This document shows, piece after piece, positions 32,910 through 44,340 of a stretch of 64,000 bases of DNA (positions are counted from its first letter, which is position 1; every line of letters begins with the position of its first letter). Source of the DNA: Lonicera japonica. Its lineage: Eukaryota; Streptophyta; Magnoliopsida; Dipsacales; Caprifoliaceae. The notes under the pieces are model-generated. The model saw only the letters and a program-made list of their open reading frames with translations, was not told the DNA's origin and made no database searches. The position numbers and the translations under genes were made by a program. The stretch spans positions 29,666,833-29,730,832 of the forward strand of contig CM038466.1 of the NCBI GenBank assembly GCA_021464415.1, given 5' to 3'.

Positions 32910-34280
32910 AAAATATATTTTCTTTGTACTTAATATAGTCAATGAAAATAGTGTTTTATCCTTAATATTGATCAATGTACCGCCAATTGGTCATGCACCC
33001 TTAAGAATATGCAGAGTTGACAACTATACTCGGTTTCTAGTCACAATCATAATTTTTGCAATTTATACAATCACTCAATATTTTATACATCGTTAGTCTT
33101 TTGTATAGAATTGGGGTACCACAAAGAGCACAAGTTACAATACAATACATTATACAATACAGTACGAAAAAAAGTATGATAAAATTTATATATAGAAACT
33201 CATATATCTTAAGTCGGCCTTGTGTCAATGAGTTGTGGTAGATGGGGATGTGTGCCTATTTCTCTTTTTGTGACATCAACTAATATCTCTCAAAAAATAT
33301 GCGTTGTTTGCTCCGTTTGATAGTAATATAGAAAATGGTAAGAAAATCAATGTAATTTTGTGAGAAATTGAAAAATCGGTTGAGATATATGGTGAATTCT
33401 CTTACTTTTTCCATGGAAAAATTTCTTTAGGTAGTAATCAAGAAAAAATTAAGAACCTATTTACCAATGGATTCGTTGGTTGGTAACAATAATTCTTAGC
33501 TACTTAAGATTAGTGGAGGGAGTTTTGTCTAAATCATCAGCTAATAGCTTTATAGCACGGAAACAATATTGATACGTAACAGTTTGAGAGAGTAGGAATT
33601 GGAAATCTTGAATCGATTTTGATTTAAATAATTGAAGAACCTTTCAAATTCGATTCAATATAAATTATAGTAGGTTGGTTAGGACCATGTAATGTTCCTT
33701 GATCTTTTGTATTGTGATGAATTCGTTGGGCATATTTTTTTTATCGGAAACAAAGTTTATATTGATTGGCAAAATCAGATACAAGCAAAGCGGCTGGAAG
33801 TGGATGAGAAATCCACCACCAAGCACACCAGAAAACAAAAAGAAAAAAGAAAAAGGAAAAAAAAAAAAAAGAAAAAGCCCCATCATCACAAGCACAAAAC
33901 AGAGGCATATTTTCATAACTCGTACTTGTGTTTTTGAATTAGAAAATACAAAGCAACATTAGGTTTTAGATATTCAGTGTGTAGCACTTTTATTGCTCTC
34001 TCTTTATTTCTTGCTCTATCAATATCTGGGGTTCTTGTTTGTTCTGCTATAGATACGTTGAGACTTAAATCCGAGATTGGGAAAACGATGCCTTGCCTAG
34101 AAATATGTAAGTTCTAGGACCTACTCCTCTTATTAATTGTCAATTAGTTTTGGATTAGATGCTTCGAACTGTATCATATGGTGTGTTATTACCCGCATGT
34201 CAGACCCAATGGCCATATGGGCTCTATGTCACCCAATACAATCAGTCCACGTGTTTGGCTCAATGTGATCAAGCAATATA
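32910..34280. other. Intergenic, no gene recognised
   Basis: Near 33311 CTCCGTTTGATAGTAATAT starts a stretch resembling 38855 (TTCCGTTTGATAGCAATAT), perhaps a shared MITE end. A lysine-coding A-rich run at 33830-33880 makes spurious frames. I see no real gene. Confidence 0.4.
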
Positions 34281-34289
34281 TAACATCTA

Positions 34290-34760
34290 GGGGATACTCT
34301 ATTATTGCCAGTTGGGTTAGATGCTCCAAACTCTAATAAGATAGAGGCTACTTGTATGCAATTTGTATAAGGTACATATAAAGTAAAGCTGAGAAAGAGG
34401 CATTTTTAGAAATGTGAGCTTTGGAATTAAAATAACCTTTACCAAATGTCCATGCTTATAGCCATATAGGTCTCAAGAAAATATATTTGAGCCTCAAGAT
34501 AAACTACTCATTAAATGTAATTATTGTTTGTAATTAATCATAAGCACCAAATATAATTAACCCTATTTCCATCATAACATAAAAACTACGTACCATTGTA
34601 AATGAAGAAAACAACAATAGACTTGAAACATTGAAGGATATAAGACAAGAGGTAGGTCAACAAACAAATGGAATGTATTTTGCAACAAAAACCAGACTGC
34701 AGAATCAAGCTTACAAAACATATCTAATACAAAATACACATATTGGCAACCACTTGAACT
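34290..34760 (+). repeat. Copy of the ankyrin-gene 3' flank
   Basis: It matches 44690-44990 and 49970-50240 by shared phrases: 'gagaaagaggca', 'atgtgagctttgg', 'ATGCTTATAG', 'tctcaagaa-atatat' and 'caacaatagacttgaaa'. No ankyrin coding sequence is left to its side, so this is the residue of a deleted or interrupted copy. Confidence 0.55.
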
Positions 34761-34975
34761 TAAGCCCGGACGGCTGGACCTAAGTTTCAGTGCGATAAAA
34801 ATAAAAATTGTGGGTTAAAGATTATGGTTTTCAAACCGTATAACAAACTTTAGTGTGATTGAAAAGGAAAAAAAGGGTATCCAACCCGCTAAGGACAGTT
34901 AATTAATCCCTTAGGGATGGTAAAACAAATAAATTTTAATAGCAACAATAAAATAATTTTATTAATAATCTCTAA

Positions 34976-36838
34976 CTTAATCGGTATCACTGCGTCAATA
35001 TCGTGTATCGGATGCGTATCGTTTTGTCAAAAAATAGTATCGTGTATCGTGTATCGCAACGTATCGTAAGATACACTTTAATTTTAATATTCATATAAAT
35101 ATATATTTTTATATATACAAACCCATATACACATACACCAAACATACATATAAATAAAAAATATCATTATAAAATACATATTTTATTAAATATTAAAAAG
35201 CCCAGTATAAAAAGTTAATGGGCTCCTCAAAATATAAAGTTCATGCAAGCTTAATAAAAGCCCTGTTTACTTACATAGTAAAAAACATTGATTGATAGAG
35301 TTGTGGGCCCCTATTGTTCTGATCTTCCTCCTCTTTTATCTAGGGATGGCAAAAATAACTGTGGGTTCGGGTACCCGTGGGCTTTTACCCGAACGGGTCC
35401 ATTTCGGGTAGTAACTTTCGAGTCCGGGCTTGGTTCCAGGGCGAGGAGAGAATAAATTAAGCGGGTCCGATTTCGGGTATCTTAATACCCATACCTGAAG
35501 ACTCGCCCCGAAATATATATATATATATAAATATTTTTTTTATATACATATATATAAACTATTAAACAATAAATATAACATATTAGCCTAGGGCTTCTTT
35601 ACTTTTTACTTTCTTAAACTCCACAGCCGCACAACACAACGTACGTAACTCACCCAAAGTCCCAAACACCCACTCTCCGTCTGACCGTCTCCGACTCTCC
35701 GCACAGCACAATCGTCTCCCTCTCGTCATCTTTCGGCAGTCCGACTCCGGCAGTTCGGCCTCCTCTCCCTCAAGCTTTCATCAAGTAACTCTCTCTCTCT
35801 CCCTCTCTCTCTCTCTATATATATATATATCTATCCATGTCTCGAATTAGAGCTCAAAATCTCGAATTCGAGCTCATACTATATATATATTTATCTATGT
35901 CTCGAATCCACTACTATTCAAATTTTGAACATCATTTTTTTTTCTTTATATTTACTCTTGACTATCTCACTGTATCTCACTGTTGTAGTATGTAGACCGT
36001 AGTGCTGTGCATTCGTGGGTACCCGTGGGGTACCCGGACCCGAAACTGCCGGTTCCGGGCACTACCCGAACCGATTTACATGGTTCTGGGGCCGGGGCTA
36101 GGGCTGGGGCTGGTCCACGGTTCCGAGGATGAGTAATACTTACCCGGCCCCGACCCACCCCGTTGCCATCCCTACTTTTATCTTTTTATTTTTGTACTCA
36201 TTATGCCAAAAAAAATAGTAGGCCAGGCTCTCTCTCTCTAAATATATATATTCTTCCCTTTTTTCTTTTTTCTTTCCACTAGGTTCTCTCTTTAAATATA
36301 TATATATTCGTCCCTTTTTTTTTTTTTTCTTTCCACTGACATCCTTCTTCTTCCTTCTTCCCTCCGCTTGCCATAGAGCTTGTCGCCGCTGGCTGCAGCA
36401 AGTCAGGTACTCTCTCTTACTCCTTCGACTTCGAGTGGAAGCTCCGTCGCCGGCTTCGAGCCTTCGAGTTCTCCTTCCCGTTTGGGCGCCGTTTCTCTCT
36501 CTCTCTCTCCCTCCCTCCCTCCCTCCCTTTCTCTTTCGTAATTGTTTTAGACTTTTAGGGTTCAATCGTTCAGATGAGATACAGCTACTTTCGGAAAAAA
36601 AAAAAAAAAAAAAAACAACCAGCGTCGTTTTGCTAAAAAAAAGCCTCCAAAAAAAATCGTACGATACACAAAAATACACGATACGCCAAAATATCGCGAT
36701 ATTTGTAAGTGTATCGGACGATACACAGAGCTAGAAATCCGATACAGTTCACGGTACGTACCATTTTCTTTCCGTAATGAGATGTATCGTACGATACGTA
36801 TCACGTATCGTACGATAATGACTACCATGTCTGTTAGT
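34976..36838. mobile_element. Element-like block with GTATCG-rich ends
   Basis: Both ends are dense in GTATCG/CGATAC words: left 34985-35085 (GTATCGTGTATCGTGTATCG), right 36655-36825 (ATGTATCGTACGATACG and ATCGTACGATAATG). The middle has TC and TA microsatellites, a roughly 70-bp tandem duplication (36215-36340) and a nested hAT-like element. I could not fix exact ends or a target duplication. The family is unknown to me. Confidence 0.4.
35341..36174. mobile_element. hAT-like element with perfect 8-bp duplication
   Basis: 834 bp. The ends are TAGGGATGGCAA on the left and TTGCCATCCCTA on the right, flanked by identical CTTTTATC (35333-35340 and 36175-36182). Interior ends are rich in GGGTACCCG. 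No transposase. The eight-base duplication marks hAT transposition. Confidence 0.9.
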
Positions 36839-37299
36839 TATTCGTACCGGATGCAGAGGCCGGTACATTCCAACCAAAATGAACAAATTAGTGGCATTCT
36901 TAGCAAGGGAATAATATATTCTCGTGGGACAAACTGATCACTAAAAAAAAAAGAAATAAAAGAACTTACTCTTACAAATAATTATGGTAAAGTGTTTAGT
37001 CCATTTTAGTATATAATTAGCTCATAGGGATATACATACCTATGTAATAATTTACATGATATTAACATTAATGATTCCACAAGGTTGAAATGGTTAAGAT
37101 TCATATGGTATGGCTGTATCTATATAAAAGACAGGATCAACTGACTTTCTAGCATGATCACACTTTTCTCTTCCACTAATAAAGTAATAATTAATGATGA
37201 ATTAGATGAAAAAGTAATAATAATCATATCAAAAAATAAAGTTACAATAATTACCCAAAAGGGAAAGAAAGACTTCCTTTCTAGTTTCTTCCTTTATAA
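36839..37299. other. Intergenic, no gene recognised
   Basis: AT-rich with no recognisable frame or repeat end. Confidence 0.4.
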
Positions 37300-37894
37300 T
37301 CATTTCTGTCTAACCAATTGCCATCTTTCAAGCTTAGAGAACATGCCCGACTTGGGACACACAGGATATCAATGAAAGTTCACGTGGGACCCAGATGGAA
37401 TTCCATCGTGTTTATTGGGTATAGGACACCCCTTGAATACTACAAATTAACTAGAACGCGGGGTTCAAATTGAAACGCGTTCGGAATATTCAAACTGATC
37501 CCAAACTTTACCATTAAGTATATAAATAACTCTTCTTCATCCTAATGGTCAGCTTTCAAGCTTTTAGAGTAAGGCTTCATGTACGCTGGCTGTATTGCCA
37601 CGTGGTATACCTGACCAATTATCTCACATGGGTGCCACCCATATATGTAGAAACGCATGTCCAAACTTATGTGGTTCAACCGTTCAACATTACTAGACTC
37701 AGAGTACCACGTGACAGTACTCCAGAGCATTTTACCTTGTGCGAGCCCATGCAGCCCTAGATCTTTCCAATGAATGCAACATGGGTCCCATAAGACACCA
37801 CTTGAATAATGAAAACTAGTATTTAACAACGAGAGGGGTAAGAGTGTATAACAACAAACTAGTCTTTAACAAAGAAACGGAGTAAGATTGTATA
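37300..37894 (+). repeat. Ankyrin-unit 5' flank, copy upstream of the first pseudogene
   Basis: It aligns with 47010-47660. The intact gene has TATATAAAA before its ATG; the matching spot here reads TATTTAACAA, so the TATA box is lost. A segment with GTATAACAACAAACTAGTCT repeats the preceding 60 bases. The flank is cut by a hAT-like element at 37895. Confidence 0.65.
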
Positions 37895-38220
37895 CAGTGG
37901 TGGATGGAGGGGGGGTGGTTCCCCCCGAGATATTTTCAACCCCCATTAGTATTAGTATTTTTTTTATATAAATATAGTTGTTGGCACTCTTTAAATAAAA
38001 TTATGCATTTTTATTTTGTTATAACTTTTTTTATTTCTAAAAATTATTTTAGAGTGTTAATTTTTTTTTATGGAGTGTCAATAGTTATACCCATTATTAT
38101 TTATATTATAAGTATTCAATAAATTTAAGTGGCTGTGGTTCTTCTTAATAAATTTATAAAGTATTATATTTTTTATGTTGTGTTTTGGCCTCCGTACTCC
38201 AAATCCTGGATCCGCCACTG
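37895..38220. mobile_element. hAT-like MITE with perfect 8-bp duplication
   Basis: 326 bp. The ends are CAGTGGTGGATGGAGG and the complement of CAGTGGCGGATCCAGG. Identical ATTGTATA flanks it (37887-37894 and 38221-38228). It sits 46 bases upstream of the ATG of the ankyrin pseudogene, inside its promoter or leader. Confidence 0.9.
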
Positions 38221-38266
38221 ATTGTATAACAACAATAAAATACATGCACCTTTAGCTATATCGTTA

Positions 38267-41200
38267 ATGGAGGGGAGAGAGAGAGTGATGAGAGAGAAGA
38301 GGCTTTATAAGGCCTCATTGAAGGGTGACGTCCAGTACATCGTTGACGGAATTAATGCAAGAAGATGAGCTCACTCTTAATCACAGAGTTCGCATCACGT
38401 GTTTTTAACGAGTCACCATTGCACGTAGCAGCCATGAAAGGCCATGTGGACTTTGCAAAAGCTCTTTTGCAACACAAACCGGACTTGCCTGCTGTAAATG
38501 GGCATGTTGGGGTGGTGAAACTATTGTTAGCGGTACGGTGGGCCCTAGTGTTTGTATCTTCAAAGACGAAGAAGGGTGGGCGCCACTTCATCTAGCGGCC
38601 ATGAAAGACCACGTTGACGTTGTGAAAGGGTTGGTTCGGACATGGCCAGAAGTTATGATGGACCCTTTGAACCGGGCAAAGGCCATTTTGATTCTTCATT
38701 CGCACGTGATGTGTAATGGTTTGGATGCTCTAAAGCCCTTAATTGAAGCAGATCATAATGTTCTAAATTTCCAAGATGGAGACAGCAACACCATTTTGCA
38801 TAAAGCCACAGCTTTGAAGCTAGTGGAGGTAAATCTACAAATTAAATACTTATGTTCCGTTTGATAGCAATATGAAAAACGGTAAGAAAATCAATTGATT
38901 TAGGAGAAAAACCATTGTCTTTGACTTCTCTTCTTGAATCCACAAGAAAAAAGAAAAAATTCTCAAAATATTAATTTGATATATTGATAAAACCAAAAGG
39001 ATTTATTACATATGGGGTATAATTTATTTATACAACTTTAATCCTAAACATAAAATAATTAGGATTGCTCGGAGGAAATTATATATTGTGTCCTAATAAC
39101 TATTTATCTAAACTTACCAAATGTTGGGTTTCCTTTAATATGGAGGAAAAATAATAAATTGAATATGCCAAATGAAGAGAGCAATAAAAGTGACCTTATT
39201 AATATGATCTCTTTTAAATTGGGTTTCCTTTTTTTAACTTAAATTCGACTTTTTTTCAGATTAGATTTTAATATGCCCAATGATGCAGCAAGCTTGAAGG
39301 TGATTTTAATTTATTATTTAATATGATCGGAGTAAAAATGACCTTATTAATATGATCTCTTTTAAATAACTTAAATACGACTTTTTTCATATTAGATTTT
39401 AATATGGATACATTTATATCAAGGATTGGGAGTCCTATTAAAGAAGAATCCCGTTAATTTTGGAAGATGTTCCATATTTAGAAAAGGGATAGTTCTGTTC
39501 GGAGACAAGGGAAGGAACACTTTGACTCATTCGTTTTTTTATATATAACTAGTTTTTGTGCACGTGCGTTGCACGTGGTTTTAGTGTTTGACAAAGGTTA
39601 TTAAATCTATTAATGAAAACGTATATGCTAAAAATTGAATAATTAGTATGAAATAAAAATAAGAACAAATAAATAAAAATATAGTATCAAGTGTAAAATT
39701 CACTTTAAATTCAAGAAACTCATATAATTAGTAAACTATAGCAATAATTAAATAGTTAGCATGAAGCGGAAAATAAAAATAATAACAAATATTTTTTAAT
39801 TATAAGAAAATCATAGATTTGGTCACTATAGAAAATATTGTAAATATATGATAAAATTTTGTCGCATTGAATTCTTTTAATAAATGTTTTTTTTAAACAC
39901 TAAACATAACTATAAATAAACAAATAAGTTTTAGAATATAGTAAAGTAAAATTTGATATACATACCTTTCTGGACTTTGGAATGAAATTCTAATTCAAGC
40001 TAAAAGCTTTGTCATTTTAGTATGACCTATTAAATAGTTTTCTTCTACGGAAGTTTGTTATCAAGTTATATAGAAGTCTTACACAATACATATAATTCAA
40101 CAAAAACTCTAATTTGTTAAATTATTTTAGTCAAATAAAGTAGAGTTTGAATTTATCTAAAATACTAATACAAAAATATATGGATTTATACTGTTTTATT
40201 TAATGTAAAATTTAAAATATTTGTTTATTATTTTAACCAAATGAAATAGAGTTTAAATTTATCTGGAATACTACTAATATAAAAATATATGGAGTTATAC
40301 TTTTTTATTTAATGTAAATTTTAAAATCTTGTGCTTAAAATCAAGGGAGACATATACTTTTTATTTAATGTAAATCTTAAAATCAATTTATATTGTTTTT
40401 TTTAATGTAAAATTTAAAATATTTTCTTATGCTTTTTTATTTGTTTAATGTAAATCTTAAAATATTTGTTTATACTTTTTATTTGTTTAATGTAAATTTT
40501 AAAATATTTATTTAACAATTTTAGCCAAATAAAGTAGAGTTTAAATTTATCTTAAATACTTATACTAATATAAAAATATATGGAGTTATACTTTTTTTAT
40601 TTAATATAACTTTTAAAATCTTGTGCTAAAATCAAGGGGATATATACTTTTTTATTTAATGTAAATCTTAAAATCTTGTACTTAAAATAAAGGGGCATAT
40701 TTGTCTTCATAAAAAAAGAGGAAAAACACTTAAATTATTCGTACTTTTATATATAGTATAGATAATGTAGATTTATGCAACTTGCAAGTATTCGAGTATG
40801 TGGTGAGTTGAGTACTGAACTGAAAATAAATAGAGTGAACAAAAAAGGTTTCACAGCTTTGGATGTTATAGAACAAATGCCGAAAGATCTCAAAACTAGG
40901 CAAGTCCATGAACTTCTTGTTGAAGCTGGAGTTAAAAGAGGAGGAGAACTTTCAACAACAGGACAAGATACTAACCAATTACGGCCCATAGAGGTCGATG
41001 ACATATTAACACCATTAAGCGCAGTACCAGCACAACCGCCCTCACTTTCTCACCCAAAGTCGCAAGAAAAAATCAAGAAGATTAAAAAGTTGTTGAAAAA
41101 GAAGCAAGATGGGTTACTGTTGGCAGCGACTTTGATTGCAACTATGGCTTACGAAGCAGGGCTTAACCTGCCCAGTGGTGTTTGAGACGTTGAAAAAGTG

Positions 41201-41659
41201 ATACCAAATTCTCATGGTTATAATGTAACTTTTCAGGCTGGAACATCTGTCTTGGCCGTTGACGAACCAAATTATTATACTTTTTTCTGGATTTTTAACA
41301 CGGTGTCTTTCATGAATTCTTTAAGCACAATTCTTCTGCTTATGAGCGGGATACCTCCGCTAAAAAATAGGGCATTCATGGGGCTACTAACGGTAGCGGT
41401 GTAGGTGACAACCATGTCCATGGCAGCCACTTACCTTGCTATGCAAATAGCCATTACGCTATCGGATACAAATCATCGCGAGCCATGGAAAATCATGGGT
41501 TATATTGAAAGGGGGTCAACATGGGTATTGCTTGGAGTTAGTGGGTTGATATTTCTTGTTCACACATACTGCTTCATCGCATGGATCAGGAGACTGAGGA
41601 AAGATAGGAAAGATAAAGGGCTTTCGAGGGATGGAGATGAAGGTGAGGGACGAGTCTGA
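38267..41659 (+). pseudogene. Ankyrin-PGG protein pseudogene, two exons
   Basis: A close paralogue of the intact gene at 47697. Exon 1 (38267-38828) starts MEGRERVMREKRLYKASLKG. A net 4-base gain near 38345 gives an early TGA. About 17 codons of the second ankyrin repeat are missing near 38490, and another frameshift follows near 38533. The 1.96-kb intron has a normal donor, but the acceptor GCAG reads GCAA near 40787, so only a cryptic AG one base later remains. Exon 2 (about 40789-41659) keeps TALDVIEQMPKD, the coiled basic stretch, a PGG-type segment and membrane spans, but TGA (41183) and TAG (41402) replace two tryptophan codons. The upstream TATA box is also lost, so several independent lesions agree. 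Confidence 0.88.
39545..40765. repeat. AT-rich insertion in the pseudogene intron
   Basis: It starts near CTAGTTTTTGTGCACGTGCG with a GCACGTGCGTTGCACGTG palindrome and ends near TTTTATATATAGTATAGAT. Inside, a block with AAGTAGAGTTTAAATTTATC and AATATAAAAATATATGGAG recurs three times (40137, 40246, 40525). The intact gene's intron is only 539 bp and lacks it. The right-end sequence also precedes the third gene copy (42238-42262). Confidence 0.5.
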
Positions 41660-42284
41660 AGCAGAGACCTAAAATGCACTTCCCCTTCTTCTTGTTTGTG
41701 TTTATTAGAGTTGGTGTTTTGTCTTGATTTAGTATTTGCAAGCTCTTACATAATTATTTTAATCTACGTGTGTGATATTGGTCAAGTATTATACTAGAAA
41801 TTGCGGTGCACCCAATGTATGTGCAATGTTATGCTATGTAATTCCTCATATTATTTAGATTTGTAAAACATGTTAACAATATGTGATGGTATTTGGTCAA
41901 CTGGTGATAAAATGTACTCTTCATACTCGAGCATAGCTTCAAATCTTAGTTCAAGTACCTAGTTTTATTTCTAACGCATGAAGTCTAATTTAGTAATTTC
42001 AGTTGCATAGATAGATAGATAGAGGGATGGAGACAAAGAATTTCACAGCGAGGTCACAAAATGCACTTCGCCTTCTTGTTTTCGTATTTGTTAAGAATAT
42101 GTGTTTGTTTTGATTTACTATTTGCCAATTCTTACATGGTTATTTTAATCTGTAATATAATATTTATGAGTATTATTATATATGTGATAGTGTTTTGCAG
42201 TTGTTTCTTGATATGTTTGGCTAATTGTTCTATATTCGTACATTTATATATAGCATAGATATAGATTTCTACAACTTACAGAAC
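41660..42284 (+). repeat. Duplicated ankyrin 3' flank
   Basis: The phrase AAAATGCACTTC-CCTTCTT, followed by TTTGTTAAG and GATTTA-TATTTGC, occurs at 41673 and again at 42058, giving two tandem 3'-flank copies about 385 bp apart. A tRNA-like run with TTTGGTCAACTGG near 41891 separates them. The second copy leads into the next gene remnant. Confidence 0.5.
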
Positions 42285-43090
42285 CTTTGATACCATGTTA
42301 AGGATCATCTCTACAAAAGCTTAAACTGTTAGGAGAAGGAACCGCAATGAATATCATGTGTTTATGCTTAACAAACTTCTTGCTAAAGCCGGAGCGAAAA
42401 GAGAACTTTCTGCAACGGACACAATACTAACCAAATAGGGACCGTAGAGGTTGCGAGATATCAACACCAGTAAGCGCAGTACTAGCACAACTGCCCTCAC
42501 TTTCTCACCCAAAGTCACAAGACAAAATCAAGAAGGTTGAAAAGTTTTTGAAAAAGAAGCAGGAAAGTTGGCAGCAACTGTGATTGCAACTATGGCATAC
42601 CAAGCATGGCTTAATCAGCCTGGTGGTTTTTTGGACGACGAAAAAGTTATACCGAATTCTGATGTTTATAATGTAACTTTTCAGGCTGGAACATCAGGCT
42701 ATTGACCCAAAATCATATTCTTTTTTATAGATATTTAACAGGGTTTCTTTCATTGTACAAGCATAATTCTTCTGGTTATGAGCGGATTACCTCTGCAAAA
42801 AAAAGGGTGGCTACTAATAGGTGGCTGTGGGTGACAACCTGGTGCATGGGACTCACTTACCTTTTACATTACCAGCCATTACACCATGGAAACCAGGGTT
42901 CGTTGGTCGTGGCGTGTGACAAATTATATTGAACCAGGGTCTTTATGGGCATTGGTTGGACTTGGATGATTTTTCTTGTTCACATCTGCCGCTTCGTTAG
43001 GTGGATCAGGAAACTGTGGAAAGTTAAGAAAGATAAATGGTTTTGAGGGATGAAGGTGAGGGATGAGTCCGAAGCAGAGTCCCAAAATGC
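42285..43090 (+). pseudogene. Second ankyrin-PGG remnant, exon 2 only
   Basis: It aligns with exon 2 of the intact gene across AACTTCTTGCTAAAGCCGGA, the linker CCAAAGTCACAAGACAAAATC, ATGGCATACCAAGC (MAYQA), the Gly-rich CCTGGTGGTTTTTTGGACGAC, the membrane spans and the end GAAGGTGAGGGATGAGTC. Many indels and stops break it. No ankyrin-repeat exon is present upstream. Confidence 0.8.
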
Positions 43091-43255
43091 ACTTGTTAAA
43101 CAGTCAGCGTTTGTGTTTGTCTTAATTTACAATAAGCAGGTTAGTTAGGGATCATTAGAGTAATTCTTTCAAATTATTACAAAAATTAAATCACACATGT
43201 ATTGTTCTTCAGACATTTGATATTGTGGTAAAATTGGAAGGAATATATTTATTTA

Positions 43256-44337
43256 GGGGGGTGTATTCAATTGAGATTTTAAAAGATTATTTATGGATAA
43301 TTTAGTCCAGTGGATTTTAAAAGGCTATTAAGAATGTAATGACTTATAAGATTTTTGTAAAAGATTTTTTATACTCGGGATTTTTTATGTTTGGATTTTA
43401 AAAATTATATCATTAGAATTTATAAGATTTGAAAGGACCACATGCATTTTTTATACTCAGGACTTTTTATGTTTGGATTTTATGATGAGTAATGTTTAGT
43501 TCAATAATGCACGAATTTTCCAGTATCAGCCTCTACAATCCAAGCTTTCCAAATGATGGTGGAATTTTTCTTTACCAAAGGTTCTATAAAACCCGCTACC
43601 ATTTCTTAATAAAAAGAAACGAAAAAAATGGTAATAAACATTATGATTCGTGTGAAAGGCAGAGAGTGCCGATTTTGGTGTTTATGCCCATCAATGAAAT
43701 TTATTTAAAATATCAATAACATTATGCAAGCAATCTTCAAAATAGGGTTCAATTGAAAGGTCTCATTCTTCAATGGCAAGAAGGCACTAAAGGGAAAAAT
43801 AAATTAAAATACATAAAAATTGTTCAAATCTCAAAGACTATGAAAATGTACACATACATACATATATGTATATATATAGAGAGATGATATATACATACCC
43901 ATTTTATAAACAGAAGCATTGGTGAAGTTGAGAAGGGAAATGGGTGAAAGGAAGAGGTAAATGTAGAGAAGAAAGATGAGAGAATCGGTAAATCTCTATT
44001 AGAAAACAAAAGTCTCACGTGAAAAGTTTCATAGGTTAGGGTGAGATTCTTTATAGATAGGGTTTGGTATTTATACTTTCCACTAAAAAGTTACACAAAT
44101 TCCTAATTTTAAAAAAATATTAAAATTAGCAAGCTTTTGAATACCAAAAGACTTTTTGTTACTTATTTAAAGTCCTGATTGGATACCACTAGATTTGGAC
44201 ACCCTCTTTTAAATATCCGAATAGTCCTAATTGAATACCACAAGACTTATTTAAATTATTTAAAAATCTTAATTAAATACCACAAGACTTATTTATCTTA
44301 AAATAATCTTTTAAAATCCTAATTAAATACACCCTCC
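43256..44337. mobile_element. PIF/Harbinger-like non-autonomous element
   Basis: 1082 bp. Inverted ends of about 37 bp begin GGGGGGTGTATTCAATTGAG on the left and the complement of GGAGGGTGTATTTAATTAGG on the right. TTA flanks it on both sides (43253-43255, 44338-44340). It splits the 3' flank of the preceding gene remnant; the same flank is unbroken at 49860-49920. Confidence 0.85.
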
Positions 44338-44340
44338 TTA

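Noticed and set aside
33692..33962. Lys-rich frames near an A-rich run
   Set aside because: Low-complexity coding from an A tract; no start context or homologue recognised.
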